Shown: positions 39,705-53,389, counted from the stretch's first letter. The stretch: DNA of 64,000 nt from Verrucomicrobiales bacterium (GCA_002726915.1 PBSY01000047.1:82545-146544); one strand, 5' to 3'. Made by a program: numbers and translations. The notes: generated by a model not told the origin, from the sequence alone.

Positions 39705-39764
39705 GGGTAACTTTGGCCCGTTATACGAGCTTGTTGGTCAATTATCTCATATTTAGAGAGAGGT

Positions 39765-40634
39765 TCACTCACTTTTTTTATCTCTTATCGATGGTGGGTG
39801 TACTTTCACAAAATTCCAAGCTTCGTCCATTTCTTCAAGCGTCGCGGAATGCAAAGCCTGTCCCTCTTTCCGCAATCTCGTTTCCATCGCCGAAAAGCGC
39901 TCTACAAATTTCCGATTCGTCCGATGTAACAAGAGTTCCGCCTCATTTCCTGTCTGGCGAGCGAGATTCACAACAGCAAAGAGCAAATCACCTATTTCCT
40001 CTGCCACTTCGTCGCCGTGTCCCGATTGTATCGCCTCTTCAACTTCTGAAAGTTCTTCATGTATTTTCTCTAAAACCGGACCAACCGCTGCCCAGTCAAA
40101 TCCCACCTTGGCCACCTTCTTCTGGATCTTTTGCGCCGACATTAAGGAGGGCAGTCCTTCATTTGCTTTTTTAAGATAGGGATCGAGCCCATCGGTAGTT
40201 TCGCCCTTTTCTTCTAATTTGATTTCATCCCACTGGCTTAAAACGGCGGCTGACGAGTCAGCCTCTGCCTCGGCAAAGACATGAGGATGACGGCGAATCA
40301 ATTTCTCACAAATTGCCGTTGCAACGTCGTCCAGATCAAACTGACCATTCTCCGAGGCTATTTCGGCATGGAAGACCGGCTGCAGCAGCAGATCTCCGAG
40401 CTCATCTACGATCTCATCACGATCCCCCCCCTTAACGGCATCGGCCACCTCGTACGCTTCTTCGATCAAGTGCTTTATGAGAGTTTCGTGTGTCTGTTCT
40501 GCATCCCAAGGGCAACCACCGGGGGATCGAAGGAGATGCATAATTTCACGCAAGCGCTGCAGGGGTGGCAGATCAGGCGAAGGGATAGGGCGAGGCATAA
40601 CTTGATGAGAATAATCACAAGTGGACAAGGGCAA
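39765..40634 (-). CDS. mazG: Nucleoside triphosphate pyrophosphohydrolase MazG
   Basis: LREIMHLLRSPGGCPWDAEQTHETLIKHLIEEAYEVADAV, DELGDLLLQPVFHA, VGFDWAAVGPVLEKIHEELSEVEEAI. Confidence 0.96.
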   Translation of the reverse strand: MPLSTCDYSHQVMPRPIPSPDLPPLQRLREIMHLLRSPGGCPWDAEQTHETLIKHLIEEAYEVADAVKGGDRDEIVDELGDLLLQPVFHAEIASENGQFDLDDVATAICEKLIRRHPHVFAEAEADSSAAVLSQWDEIKLEEKGETTDGLDPYLKKANEGLPSLMSAQKIQKKVAKVGFDWAAVGPVLEKIHEELSEVEEAIQSGHGDEVAEEIGDLLFAVVNLARQTGNEAELLLHRTNRKFVERFSAMETRLRKEGQALHSATLEEMDEAWNFVKVHPPSIRDKKSE

Positions 40635-40690
40635 TTCAGACCGTTAAGTGAATCGCTTTGCAAAATTAAAGACTCACCCCATTCTTCATC

Positions 40691-41443
40691 ATGGCAACGC
40701 ATCGTTTCTATATTTCAGCCAGTCAATGGAATCCTGAAAACCTTATTCTTGGAGAAGAGGAATCGCACCACTGCCTCGATGTCATGAGATGTCGCGAAGG
40801 CGACCGGGTGGCAGTCTTCAATGGCGAAGGCACCGAGGCCGAAGCACAGATTACGGCCGCCACGAAAGGTGCTGTCGAACTCAAAGCCCTGATGGTAAAC
40901 CAGACCCCAAAGCCCCCGGCAACCCTGACACTGGGTCAGGCCATTCCAAAAGGGAAAAATATGGATCTGATTATTCAGAAAGCGACCGAGCTCGGCGCTG
41001 CTCGCATTATTCCTCTACTTTCAGAACGTACCGTCGTCCAACTCAGTGGCGAAGACCTAGCCAAGAAACAAGAGAAATGGCAACGAGTCGTGATCGAAGC
41101 CTGCAAACAATGCGGCCAGAACTGGATTCCTGAAGTCGGACTGCCCTGTTCAGTCGAAAAGTTTACCAAGGATGCCAGCGACCGGTTCCGACTGATCGCT
41201 GCAATTTCTGATACAGCACGAACGCTGAAAGCCACTCTCCTCGAATGGGATGAGGAAAACAATGAACGCCCGGAATCGGCAACTCTGCTGATTGGACCGG
41301 AGGGTGACTTTACTCCCGCCGAAATCTCGCAAGCTCTCTCCGCCGGCTTCTCACCCATTTCCCTCGGGCCCATCATTCTGCGCAGCGAAACAGCTGCTAT
41401 CTACGCTCTCAGTGTGACTGCCTACGAACTAATGGATCGCTGA
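40691..41443 (+). CDS. rsmE: 16S rRNA (uracil(1498)-N(3))-methyltransferase
   Basis: SHHCLDVMRCREGDRVAVFNGEG, QKATELGAARIIPLLSERTV, LLIGPEGDFTPAEI, LGPIILRSETAAIYAL. Confidence 0.95.
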   Translation: MATHRFYISASQWNPENLILGEEESHHCLDVMRCREGDRVAVFNGEGTEAEAQITAATKGAVELKALMVNQTPKPPATLTLGQAIPKGKNMDLIIQKATELGAARIIPLLSERTVVQLSGEDLAKKQEKWQRVVIEACKQCGQNWIPEVGLPCSVEKFTKDASDRFRLIAAISDTARTLKATLLEWDEENNERPESATLLIGPEGDFTPAEISQALSAGFSPISLGPIILRSETAAIYALSVTAYELMDR

Positions 41444-41444
41444 T

Positions 41445-42500
41445 TCACGGTGTCGGAATGACATGTAGCAACTGGATCTTTGATTTCTGCTGCACAGGAA
41501 CAATAAGAGGCGCCGCACCGGGCCCTCCCGGAATTTCAACGGTCATACTTATTGTTTGCTCGCTTAAACGCACCATCCGTTCAAGCGGATCATAAAGCAC
41601 GCGTCCAGACAGGCTTGGCACATGAACTGCCATTAAAACGGCCTTTCCATTTTCAGACCCTTGGTTAGGTAACCCCACATCCCCGGAAGCTTGCCCCGAA
41701 AGATCAATCTGCAGGTAACGATTGTGATCATGAGCGACCTCTCCTCGATAGAGACATTTAATATTGAGCATAATTTCTCCTGCCTCCGTCAGTCGTTTCA
41801 CTCCCTGGACTGACCAAGCCTGCCCAGGCCGAACCAGTTTGTCCGGCATGCCCTGAAGAACCACTGTCACCGTTTGACTGAGATCACTGGTTCCTAACTG
41901 CGGAAAACCTTCAAGCGGTGAGGCTGTCGCCTGCCTTCCTCTGACCTCCTCCGAGACAATACGATTTTCATTGTTCAGTTTAAGGTCGACCCACTGGTTC
42001 AGCGATTGATTCAAGTGCAGCCCCAGCGGGGTCTGCCGATCCCCTGCATCTAACGAGTCATAAAAAACCGATTGACCGGGGGCTTTCATTTCCACCTTAA
42101 GCCGCTCAGTTCTTCCATTGAGTTGTATGCCTCGCTTTCCATCCGCGCGGGGTCCGGCATCGAAGCGTGACTGATGCTCGATCTTTGCCTTACGCGTCCC
42201 GCGAAGGGGAAACTGAAACTGAATTTCCAGCTCACTTTTAAAGCGATAAGTACAACCCGGTTGAAACTTGGGCGTCAATTCCGCTGGCGGACCCGAGGTA
42301 ATGCCCGAAACAACGTCAGTGGCTGATGCAGTAATGTCAGGAATATAAAGGTCAGGCTTTTCCCTGCGCACGGGCGGGTCTGGCTCTCCGGTGCGAAACT
42401 CATCCTGAGCCTCCAAATCCATAGGAGACCTGATCAACAGGACAACTAGGATCATGCCCGTGACAGAGGAGAGTCGATTCACACTCCGAGGAAACCACAT
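41445..42500 (-). CDS. Hypothetical secreted protein
   Basis: Signal-like N-terminus (VTGMILVVLLIRSPMDLEAQ), beta-rich body; no family recognised with confidence. Confidence 0.6.
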   Translation of the reverse strand: MWFPRSVNRLSSVTGMILVVLLIRSPMDLEAQDEFRTGEPDPPVRREKPDLYIPDITASATDVVSGITSGPPAELTPKFQPGCTYRFKSELEIQFQFPLRGTRKAKIEHQSRFDAGPRADGKRGIQLNGRTERLKVEMKAPGQSVFYDSLDAGDRQTPLGLHLNQSLNQWVDLKLNNENRIVSEEVRGRQATASPLEGFPQLGTSDLSQTVTVVLQGMPDKLVRPGQAWSVQGVKRLTEAGEIMLNIKCLYRGEVAHDHNRYLQIDLSGQASGDVGLPNQGSENGKAVLMAVHVPSLSGRVLYDPLERMVRLSEQTISMTVEIPGGPGAAPLIVPVQQKSKIQLLHVIPTP

Positions 42501-42598
42501 TTCAGAGAATGGATCAACGAATCAGCTTCACAAGCCTGTCTCGTTTTGTCTCCGGCAGGTCACCTGCCGGAGCTCTTTCTGATCAAAGGAAAGGTGGC

Positions 42599-45500
42599 TC
42601 ACTTGGAAGCGGTCGCCTGCGGCTTTGCTATGAGGGCATCAGCCACATCGCTCTTCGGCTGCACTCGCCAGAATTTTGACAGTGCGTTGGACCAATCATC
42701 GAGCAACGCTCGACCCTTTCCACTGCCAGTAGCGTCGACATGAGCTTGGACAAGATCCCTCAGTTCGATTGCCTCGGCATCTTCCTCATTCAAGCGAATG
42801 ATCTCTACCATTTCGGGATTGAAGAGCTTTTCGAAACGCTCCCCTTCATCAAAGATATAAGCCGCACCTCCACTCATACCGGCACCGAAGTTCTTCCCAG
42901 TCTCACCAAGAACGACGACAGTTCCGTTGGTCATATACTCGCAACCATGGTCGCCAATACCTTCGACAACCGCTGTTCCGCCAGAATTACGCACGCAAAA
43001 GCGCTCTCCCCCACATCCGTTGGCAAAAAGGCGCCCACCGGAAGCGCCATACATAACCGTATTACCGAGGATAGAATTCTCCGACGGATCAAAACTACGA
43101 TTCTCGTTTGGCTTTATAATAATTTCACCTCCGGCCATTCCTTTGCCCACGTAGTCATTGGCCTCACCTGTCAGGGTGAGTTTGATGCCGCCGCAGAGAA
43201 AAGTGGCAAAAGACTGCCCTGCACTACCTGACAACTGGATATCAAAAGTTCCCTCTTCGACCCCGTGATCACCATGGATCCCTGCTACCGCGCCGGAGAG
43301 CTTGGTGCCGATGTTACGGTGGGTGTTCTTCACGTCATAGCTGAGAGAGGCACTCTCTTTCTTCTCAATCTTACCGCCAAGTTCGGCGATGATCTGATCA
43401 TCCAAAGGTGGCTCGTGTATACCGTCATTACGATCACGGAGACAAATACGAGGTAGATCACCAGACCCTTGGCTTCCAACGTCAGCAAGAATTCGGCTGA
43501 GATCGATGAGATTGGCCTTCGGGTGTTCGAGCACCTCCCGCTGTTTGAGGTATTTGGTCTGACCAATGAGATCGTCAAGTTTTCGTACTCCGAGTTGCGC
43601 CATGTATTGGCGCACTTCCTCCGAAACGCCGTTAAAGAAGTTAACTACGTGCTCAACCTCTCCTTTGAACTTCGCCCGATACTTAGGGTCTTGCGTTGCA
43701 ACTCCAACTGGGCAGTTATTCAGGTGACATCTCCGAACATACACGCAACCCATTGCGATAAGAGCAATCGTGCCAAAGTTGAACTCCTCTGCACCAAGAA
43801 TAGCGGCATGAATAATGTCTAAGCCTGAGCGAAGGCCGCCGTCAGTTCTCAGGGTGACACGATCGCGAAGCCCGTTCATCATGAGAACCTGCTGCGTTTC
43901 TGCGACTCCAATCTCCCATGGGAGACCAGCATACTTGATCGAACTGAGCGGGGACGCCCCGGTTCCTCCGTCGTGCCCTGAAACAAGGATGACGTCAGCA
44001 TTAGCCTTGGCAACACCTGCAGCGATGGTTCCGACTCCCGTCTCAGCCACCAGCTTAACAGTAACCTTTGCCGCCGGATTCAGCTCTTTAAGATCGTGAA
44101 TCAGCTGAGCCAAGTCTTCGATCGAATAAATGTCGTGGTGTGGCGGAGGTGAAATTAGCGTCACGCCCGGCTGAGTGTTTCGAAGTTTAGCAATTATTCC
44201 ATTCACCTTGTGGCCGGGAAGCTGGCCACCCTCACCAGGCTTAGCTCCCTGCGCCATCTTAATCTCGATCTCGTCGGCGGACATCAGGTATTCGGCACTG
44301 ACACCAAAGCGGCCCGAAGCGACCTGCTTGATTCTGGAGTTCGCCCAGTCACCATTCGGGTATCGTTTGAATCGCTTGGGATCCTCACCACCCTCACCAG
44401 AGTCAGACTTCGCTCCGATCCTGTTCATGGCGATAGCCAATACCTCATGGGCTTCAGGACTGATCGCCCCCATCGACATCGCGGCCGTCGTAAAACGGCG
44501 ACGCACGTTTTCGATGGGCTCAACTTCATCGATAGAAATCGGACCTTCGCTATTCGGAACGAGTTGGAACAGGTCGTGGAGCGCACCCGGCTGACTTTGC
44601 TTCAGTTCTTCGACATACTTTTCGTAGTCTTCTTGATCACCACTCTTCACGAAAGTGTGGAAATTCTTAATCACCGAACCGCTGACCGCATGATTTTCGC
44701 CATCGCGCCGGAAGCGGAAAAATCCAGGATCACCCAAGTCGAGTACCCCTCCATCATTCGGAACTGCTTCGCTGTATCCTGCCGTATGCCGAGCGATACT
44801 CTCAGCACCAATCTCGTAGAATCCAACGCCTGCAATCTGCGAAGGCGTTCCAGGAAAACAGGCATCAATCACCCCATCGGAGATGCCGACAGCTTCAAAA
44901 ATTTGAGCTCCTTGGTAGGAGTTGAGCACAGAGATACCCATCTTTGAAAGAATTTTGAGAACCCCCTTCTCAAGCGCCTTGTGATAATTCGTGAGTGCTT
45001 TTTCGATTGTGACGCCATCGAACTTATTTTTAACGTTAGCATCGACCAGTTCGCGAATAGTCTCATGCGAAAGCCACGGGCATATCGCGGTAGCACCAAA
45101 TCCAAAGAGACACGCCATGTGGTGGGTGTCACGCGCTTCGGCAGTATCGATGATGATTGAGGTTTTCATCCTCTTCTTTGCTGCACCGAGGTGACGGTGC
45201 ACCGCACCAACAGCGATCAACGACGGGATACCGACTCGCTCGTGATTAATATCGCGGTCGGACAAGATAAGGGTCTCCACCCCACTATCGACGGCAGTTT
45301 CAGCTTTCTCGCAAAGGGCATCGACCGCAGCCTTCAACCCTTCCGGCCCCTCTGACAACGACCAAGTAAGACCGAGCGTCTCTGTCTTAATATGCTCGCC
45401 TGTTTGAAGCGCTTTCACCTGATGGGTGTATAAGAAAGGCGTCTCCAAATGGATTACCTTCGCGTTGAGAGGATCTTCAGCGAGCAAATTTCTCTCTTGT

Positions 45501-47155
45501 CCCAGGTCAGCCTCGAGCGACATCACGAGATATTCGCGAATCGGGTCGATTGGAGGATTTGTTACCTGAGCGAAAAGCTGTTTGAAGTAGGTGAAAAGAA
45601 TCTTTGGTTTATGGGAAAGAACTGAAAGTGCTGCATCGTCACCCATTGAATAGGTTGCTTCCATGCCGTCAGTCGCCATCGGCGTTACCACCATGTCGAG
45701 TTCTTCCTTACTCAGGCCGTTAGCCACCTGCAACTGGGAACGGGTTAGAGGATCGTGGGCGGGGTCCTCCGAAACTTGTGGCGCGAGGTCAGCGACCTCA
45801 GAAAACGGAGTCTGATTTTCACGTAGCCACTCGCCATAGGGCTGCTGGGCGGCAAGTTGCGCTTTAATTTCGTCGTTGAAGATGACCTCACCTTTTCTGG
45901 TATCCACCACGATCATTTCACCAGGGGCAAGACGCCCCTTCCTTTCGATCATGTCGTCAGGGAGGTAACAGGTGCCTACCTCAGAACCAAGCGAGAAGAT
46001 ACCATCAGTAGTGATCTTGTAGCGAGCGGGGCGAAGCCCGTTTCGATCGAGGGATGCTGCCACGGTGTGGCCGTCAGTGAAAGCGAGGGCAGCAGGGCCA
46101 TCCCAAGGCTCACAGAAACAACTATGATAGCGATAGAAATCTTCGACTTCCTTCGCTGTGAACGGGTCAATTTTCCAGGCAGGAGGGACCAGCATGGACA
46201 TTGCGTGCGGCACTGAACGCCCCGAGAGCACGAGGAGTTCCAGCGCAGCATCAAGGCTCGCAGAGTCGGAGCCATCGGGGTCGATGACATGATTCAGATG
46301 CTGAAGTTCATCGCCCCAGACATCGCTCTCGAACTGACCAATCCGGGAATTGAGCCAGTTTCGATTGCCGCGAACGGTATTGATCTCGCCGTTATGACAG
46401 AGCATCCGAAAAGGCTGCGCCAGCGCCCAAGTTGGGAAAGTGTTGGTCGAAAAGCGTTGGTGGTAGAGGCAAACATGAGTCTCGTATGCTTCGTTGCGAA
46501 GGTCTTCGTAAAGCTCTTCTAAGGCCGTTGCGACAAGGAATCCTTTGTAGCTGATCAACCGGTGGCTAAGCGAAGGAATATAGAACTCGTGGATTTTTTC
46601 GTCGCTAGCTTTGTCCTCAATTTCACGACGGCTGAGGTAGAGTTGACGCTCAAAAGTATCATCGTCGATCCCGTCGGGGCGTTGGAGCAATAACTGCTGA
46701 ATTACCGGCATGGTATCGATAGCCTGCTGCCCCAGCGCCGAAGGGTCGGTCGGAACATCACGCCAGCCGATAATACCAATGCCGCGGTTGCGAAGCACAC
46801 CTTCCGCGATGACGCGACACTTGGTTTGTTCGTCACTGCGCTGAGACGGGAGAAAGAAAACGCCTACCGCGAGATCACTTTCTTGATTGAGGATCGTCCC
46901 ATGTTTTTCGGCTTCGGGCAGGAAAATCTTGTAGGGGAGATTGGTAGTCACACCGGCGCCATCGCCCGTCTTGCCGTCAGCGTTCACAGCTCCGCGGTGA
47001 GTCACATTATTGACCGAATCAAGTCCCAACCGAAGAATACGGTGGCTGGCCTCACCCCTTATGTGGGCAACGACACCAACGCCGCAAGCATCTCGCTCCA
47101 ACTCAGGCCGGTGCAGTGAATTTTCGACTTGGGGACTCTTCAGGTATTTGCTCAT
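42599..47155 (-). CDS. gltB: Glutamate synthase large subunit (start set at the internal MSKYLKSPQ)
   Basis: RDACGVGVVAHIRGE glutaminase Cys, LRSGLDIIHAAILGAEEFNFGTIALIAMGCVYVRRCHLNNCPVGVATQ, C-terminal GXGXG-repeat domain. Confidence 0.97.
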   Translation of the reverse strand: MSKYLKSPQVENSLHRPELERDACGVGVVAHIRGEASHRILRLGLDSVNNVTHRGAVNADGKTGDGAGVTTNLPYKIFLPEAEKHGTILNQESDLAVGVFFLPSQRSDEQTKCRVIAEGVLRNRGIGIIGWRDVPTDPSALGQQAIDTMPVIQQLLLQRPDGIDDDTFERQLYLSRREIEDKASDEKIHEFYIPSLSHRLISYKGFLVATALEELYEDLRNEAYETHVCLYHQRFSTNTFPTWALAQPFRMLCHNGEINTVRGNRNWLNSRIGQFESDVWGDELQHLNHVIDPDGSDSASLDAALELLVLSGRSVPHAMSMLVPPAWKIDPFTAKEVEDFYRYHSCFCEPWDGPAALAFTDGHTVAASLDRNGLRPARYKITTDGIFSLGSEVGTCYLPDDMIERKGRLAPGEMIVVDTRKGEVIFNDEIKAQLAAQQPYGEWLRENQTPFSEVADLAPQVSEDPAHDPLTRSQLQVANGLSKEELDMVVTPMATDGMEATYSMGDDAALSVLSHKPKILFTYFKQLFAQVTNPPIDPIREYLVMSLEADLGQERNLLAEDPLNAKVIHLETPFLYTHQVKALQTGEHIKTETLGLTWSLSEGPEGLKAAVDALCEKAETAVDSGVETLILSDRDINHERVGIPSLIAVGAVHRHLGAAKKRMKTSIIIDTAEARDTHHMACLFGFGATAICPWLSHETIRELVDANVKNKFDGVTIEKALTNYHKALEKGVLKILSKMGISVLNSYQGAQIFEAVGISDGVIDACFPGTPSQIAGVGFYEIGAESIARHTAGYSEAVPNDGGVLDLGDPGFFRFRRDGENHAVSGSVIKNFHTFVKSGDQEDYEKYVEELKQSQPGALHDLFQLVPNSEGPISIDEVEPIENVRRRFTTAAMSMGAISPEAHEVLAIAMNRIGAKSDSGEGGEDPKRFKRYPNGDWANSRIKQVASGRFGVSAEYLMSADEIEIKMAQGAKPGEGGQLPGHKVNGIIAKLRNTQPGVTLISPPPHHDIYSIEDLAQLIHDLKELNPAAKVTVKLVAETGVGTIAAGVAKANADVILVSGHDGGTGASPLSSIKYAGLPWEIGVAETQQVLMMNGLRDRVTLRTDGGLRSGLDIIHAAILGAEEFNFGTIALIAMGCVYVRRCHLNNCPVGVATQDPKYRAKFKGEVEHVVNFFNGVSEEVRQYMAQLGVRKLDDLIGQTKYLKQREVLEHPKANLIDLSRILADVGSQGSGDLPRICLRDRNDGIHEPPLDDQIIAELGGKIEKKESASLSYDVKNTHRNIGTKLSGAVAGIHGDHGVEEGTFDIQLSGSAGQSFATFLCGGIKLTLTGEANDYVGKGMAGGEIIIKPNENRSFDPSENSILGNTVMYGASGGRLFANGCGGERFCVRNSGGTAVVEGIGDHGCEYMTNGTVVVLGETGKNFGAGMSGGAAYIFDEGERFEKLFNPEMVEIIRLNEEDAEAIELRDLVQAHVDATGSGKGRALLDDWSNALSKFWRVQPKSDVADALIAKPQATASK

Positions 47156-47481
47156 GAGGTATCGATCAGTCTTTGATCCCAGCGTTGAGGAGGCCATCCT
47201 CCCTTTCCGGTAGACGCTTGGGGTTACGCTCAGCATTCGTGCCAAGTCGCCCTAAAAAAGTCTCGGTTTGCTGTAGGTTCAGAAATTTTCTGTGATTTCC
47301 GCGAGCGGAGGGCAATTTTATGGGACGGTGACTTTAGTCAGGATCGACCCCGGGTCAATTCTCATCTTCCTCGCAAAGCCGTCCCGATGTGTGACAATTT
47401 GTCTCTAAAAGAACAAAATAGCAGGAATTCAGCACCTTCAACGGCTTGCAAGCCTCTGCCCGATCGGACATCATCTCGGCC

Positions 47482-49065
47482 ATGAGCGAGCCTCATCGCA
47501 AATCTCACCACTCCAACACTGCCCGAATTGTTGGATTCTGGGCCGGAATCATCGCTTTTGCACTGACCTTGGTCTTTGGAAGCCTCGATTCTGAGCATAC
47601 CGAGGTCTCGCGGATGGCGGCTGTCGCCCTGCTCATGGCCATTTGGTGGATCACCGATGCCATTCCACTCGCCGCTACAGCTCTGCTTCCGCTGCTCCTC
47701 TACCCCACCCTTGGCATCATGACCGGAAAGGAAACGGCCCCGGTTTATTTTAACTACATCATTTTTCTCTTTATCGGCGGCTTTCTCATCGCGCTGGCTA
47801 TGGAGCGATGGAACCTTCACCGGCGTATCGCCCTAATGATCATCGGTTTGTTCGGCTCACGACCATCGCAACTCGTTCTGGGCTTTATGATCGCCACGGC
47901 GTTTCTCTCCATGTGGATCTCGAATACGGCGACCTCCATCATGATGCTAGCAATCGGCATTGCCATCATCCAGCAGGCCGAGGACGCTTTTGGCGCCCAC
48001 AAAACCCGCAATCTCAGTCTAGCTCTCCTTCTGGGTATCGCCTACAGCGCCAGTATCGGAGGGCTCGCCACTCTCGTTGGCACACCACCCAACCTTGCAC
48101 TAGTCCGGATCTTTGCCCTGAGTTTCCCCCAAGCCGAGGCCGCCGGCTACGAGATAAATTTCGGCCAGTGGATGCTCCTCGGAGTTCCGCTGATGCTCAT
48201 CATGTTGGCCGCGGTGTGGCTAATCCTGACTCGTCTTCTCTTCCGAAGCGGAGACGACCTCACGCTCGATCCACAAACGATTCGCAAGGAACGCGATCAA
48301 CTTGGCCGGATGAGCTACGAGGAAAAAATGGTCGCCGTCGTTTTTGCGACGACCGCCCTGCTCTGGATCTTCCGAAAAAAGCTGGAGGTTGGCGCCGTGG
48401 TCATCCCCGGTTGGTCGGATGCGTTACCTTTTGGCAAATACATCGACGACGGCACCATTGCCATCGGGATGGCCATCGTCCTCTTCTGCATCCCGAGTCG
48501 CCGCCGGGAGGAGGGTGACGAAGAGAACTCCCATCGCACCCTGCTCGACACCGGCGTCTTCGCCAAGCTCCCGTGGCACATCATCCTGCTCTTCGGTGGA
48601 GGGTTTGCCCTGGCTTCGGGATTCAAGAACTCAGGACTTTCCGAATGGATCGGGCAGCATTTCGCCGGAATGGAAGGAGCACCCGAATGGCTGCTGGTCG
48701 GAGCCGTCACTGGTGGCATCACCTTTCTCACCGAGCTGACCTCCAACACCGCCACCACCGAAATGATCCTCCCCATCCTCGCGTCGATCGCCTCGGCGGC
48801 GAAAATTCACCCGCTCGTGCTCATGGTGCCGGCGGCCCTCGCCGCTTCCTGTGCGTTCATGATGCCCGTAGCTACACCACCCAACGCTATCGTCTTTGCC
48901 AGTGGCCGCATCCGCATCGCCGACATGGTCAAAGCCGGACTCATCATCAACCTGATCAGCATCATCGTCGTCACCGCGATCTTTCTCCTCCTCGGTCCTG
49001 CCGTCTTTCAGATCGATCCTGACACGCTTCCCGACTGGGCGAAGGCAAGCGCTGCTTCACCTTGA
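47482..49065 (+). CDS. DASS/SLC13 family sodium:anion symporter
   Basis: IWWITDAIPLAATALLPLLLYP, FLSMWISNTATSIMML, LLGIAYSASIGGLATLVGTPPN, ELTSNTATTEMILPIL, MMPVATPPNAIVFASG; start at MSEPHRKS. Confidence 0.95.
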   Translation: MSEPHRKSHHSNTARIVGFWAGIIAFALTLVFGSLDSEHTEVSRMAAVALLMAIWWITDAIPLAATALLPLLLYPTLGIMTGKETAPVYFNYIIFLFIGGFLIALAMERWNLHRRIALMIIGLFGSRPSQLVLGFMIATAFLSMWISNTATSIMMLAIGIAIIQQAEDAFGAHKTRNLSLALLLGIAYSASIGGLATLVGTPPNLALVRIFALSFPQAEAAGYEINFGQWMLLGVPLMLIMLAAVWLILTRLLFRSGDDLTLDPQTIRKERDQLGRMSYEEKMVAVVFATTALLWIFRKKLEVGAVVIPGWSDALPFGKYIDDGTIAIGMAIVLFCIPSRRREEGDEENSHRTLLDTGVFAKLPWHIILLFGGGFALASGFKNSGLSEWIGQHFAGMEGAPEWLLVGAVTGGITFLTELTSNTATTEMILPILASIASAAKIHPLVLMVPAALAASCAFMMPVATPPNAIVFASGRIRIADMVKAGLIINLISIIVVTAIFLLLGPAVFQIDPDTLPDWAKASAASP

Positions 49066-49195
49066 TTCAGACAGGGTTCTAAAATCGGCAGGCTTTTGTA
49101 ATTGTCGATCGAATGTCTTTGCCGCTAGCTTTCCTTCACGCCAACATCATTCGCCCAGCTCTTCCGAAACAACTTCGGGGGCATGGCACTCTCTC

Positions 49196-50656
49196 ATGGC
49201 ATCCCGAACAAAAGACAGAAAAGCCGACTACATCTTCGGTCCAATTCTAACCGTGGTCGCCGTTTCCGCCCTCTGGAAAAACGAAACTCGATTCGACTAC
49301 TTCAAAGCGGCCAGCAACGCGGTTCACGCCCCCTCTTTGCCTCAATCGTCAGAGGAACAGTTTCTGTCTTACACGGGAGACATGAACCAATCTCTCGAGC
49401 TATCCGGCAAATACATCGAAACCTTCACCGGATATCTCATCGTGCATCGAAGCGCTGAGATCTACTGCTGGGATCGAGATGAAGACGACGAGGGATTCGT
49501 CACTTGGAGCATGGAATGGATGAGCAGCGTTGAGAACAATTCGAGAAACAACGGCGTTGAGCAGAAACTGAAATCCGGTCGCCTCCTTCCTCCCAACTAC
49601 CAAGTGGGTGATCTCACCGTGAATTCGAAGAAACTGGAGTTTGTCGATTCTCGCGAAATCATTCCGCCCGGTCCCTTGCCTAAGACTGCGGAAGGAGCTG
49701 ACCTCGGTGTAGAAGCCCCCTACCTGACCCTGAACAAGGGCCGCTCCAATGGCCTCGGGGACGAACGACTCAGTTTTCGAGCGATCCCCGTTCCACCCAC
49801 CGCGACCTGGTTCGGGAGGTTTTCCGGAGGCAAGGGAGTCGCTGACACGAGGGAAGAGCGACAGGGAATGATCAATCGCCTCATTCAAGATACCGGAGTA
49901 CTCCACCATCTCGTCGCAGGAGAGAGAGACGTCGCCCTGATCACCATTCGTCGCCATATCAAACGCTTGAAATGGATCGTTCGCGGGATCGGAACCTTAA
50001 TCATCGTGCTTGGATTGCTCTACTTCTTCAGCCACTTCCTCAAGTTCCTCTATCCCATCCCCATAGTCGGCCAAATCGCCGAGACCGGAGCTTTTCTTGC
50101 CGCGCTCAGTATCGGGCTGCCGCTTGCTGTCGGCACCATCGTGATCGGATTCGCGGCTGAGAATCCGCTGTTTCTGATTCCGATCCTCCTGGTGCTCATC
50201 GCCGGAATCTGGCTCCTCGTTTACCTGTCCAAGAAGCAACGGAAAACGGGGCAGGCCATCCGACAGTCGCTGGAAGCAGAACAGGGACAGGCACTGGAGA
50301 CTAACGATTTGAAGAAACTCGAATACCGAGAGATGGCAGGTCTTCTCGCATCGAGTGGAAATCCGATAGGGACAAAGGAAATCAAGACGCTGGATGCCTT
50401 CGCGAAGAAGAGCGGATTCGAAGCCGAGGAGCGAGCGACCCTCCTCCAGGAAGTTCAGGATACCCCTCCTCCTTTGGATAAGGCAGAGTTTCACCTGGAG
50501 AATCTGATTCGACTCGCCCTGGCTGATGCCGTGTTAACTCCCCAGGAAGTGCGATCCATCAGAGAGGCCGCAACCCAGGCCGGATACAGTCGCAGTGGTT
50601 TCCGGAAGCTCATGGCAGAGGTGACGAAACAGGCAGAAAGCCTGAAAGCTTCCTGA
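49196..50656 (+). CDS. TMEM43-like membrane protein with C-terminal TerB-like helical domain
   Basis: TMEM43-family layout (VHRSAEIYCWDRDED..., PPNYQVGDLTV, LSFRAIPVPPTATWFGRFSGGKG, C-terminal TM segments); C-terminal LIRLALADAVLTPQEVRSIREAATQAGYS. Confidence 0.75.
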   Translation: MASRTKDRKADYIFGPILTVVAVSALWKNETRFDYFKAASNAVHAPSLPQSSEEQFLSYTGDMNQSLELSGKYIETFTGYLIVHRSAEIYCWDRDEDDEGFVTWSMEWMSSVENNSRNNGVEQKLKSGRLLPPNYQVGDLTVNSKKLEFVDSREIIPPGPLPKTAEGADLGVEAPYLTLNKGRSNGLGDERLSFRAIPVPPTATWFGRFSGGKGVADTREERQGMINRLIQDTGVLHHLVAGERDVALITIRRHIKRLKWIVRGIGTLIIVLGLLYFFSHFLKFLYPIPIVGQIAETGAFLAALSIGLPLAVGTIVIGFAAENPLFLIPILLVLIAGIWLLVYLSKKQRKTGQAIRQSLEAEQGQALETNDLKKLEYREMAGLLASSGNPIGTKEIKTLDAFAKKSGFEAEERATLLQEVQDTPPPLDKAEFHLENLIRLALADAVLTPQEVRSIREAATQAGYSRSGFRKLMAEVTKQAESLKAS

Positions 50657-50785
50657 GAGCGGCATCGAGTTTTGCCACCCAACAGGTTCAGGTCCCTCAC
50701 TCAACCCTGTTGAATCCGCCCTCAGCCCCTGCTTGCACCGCGGCGCATCCGAATTACAGTCCACGCCACCCTAATTTCTTAGATC

Positions 50786-53344
<2,559 letters not shown>

Positions 53345-53389
53345 AGTAAAAACTTTAGAAATTGACCCTCTTCTTAATATCTCTCTCTC

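Noticed and set aside
47808-48518. 236-aa plus-strand ORF inside the DASS transporter gene (also 48344..48739, 48573..49022)
   Set aside because: Alternative frames of a GC-rich conserved transporter gene; Arg/His/Pro-rich chance translations.
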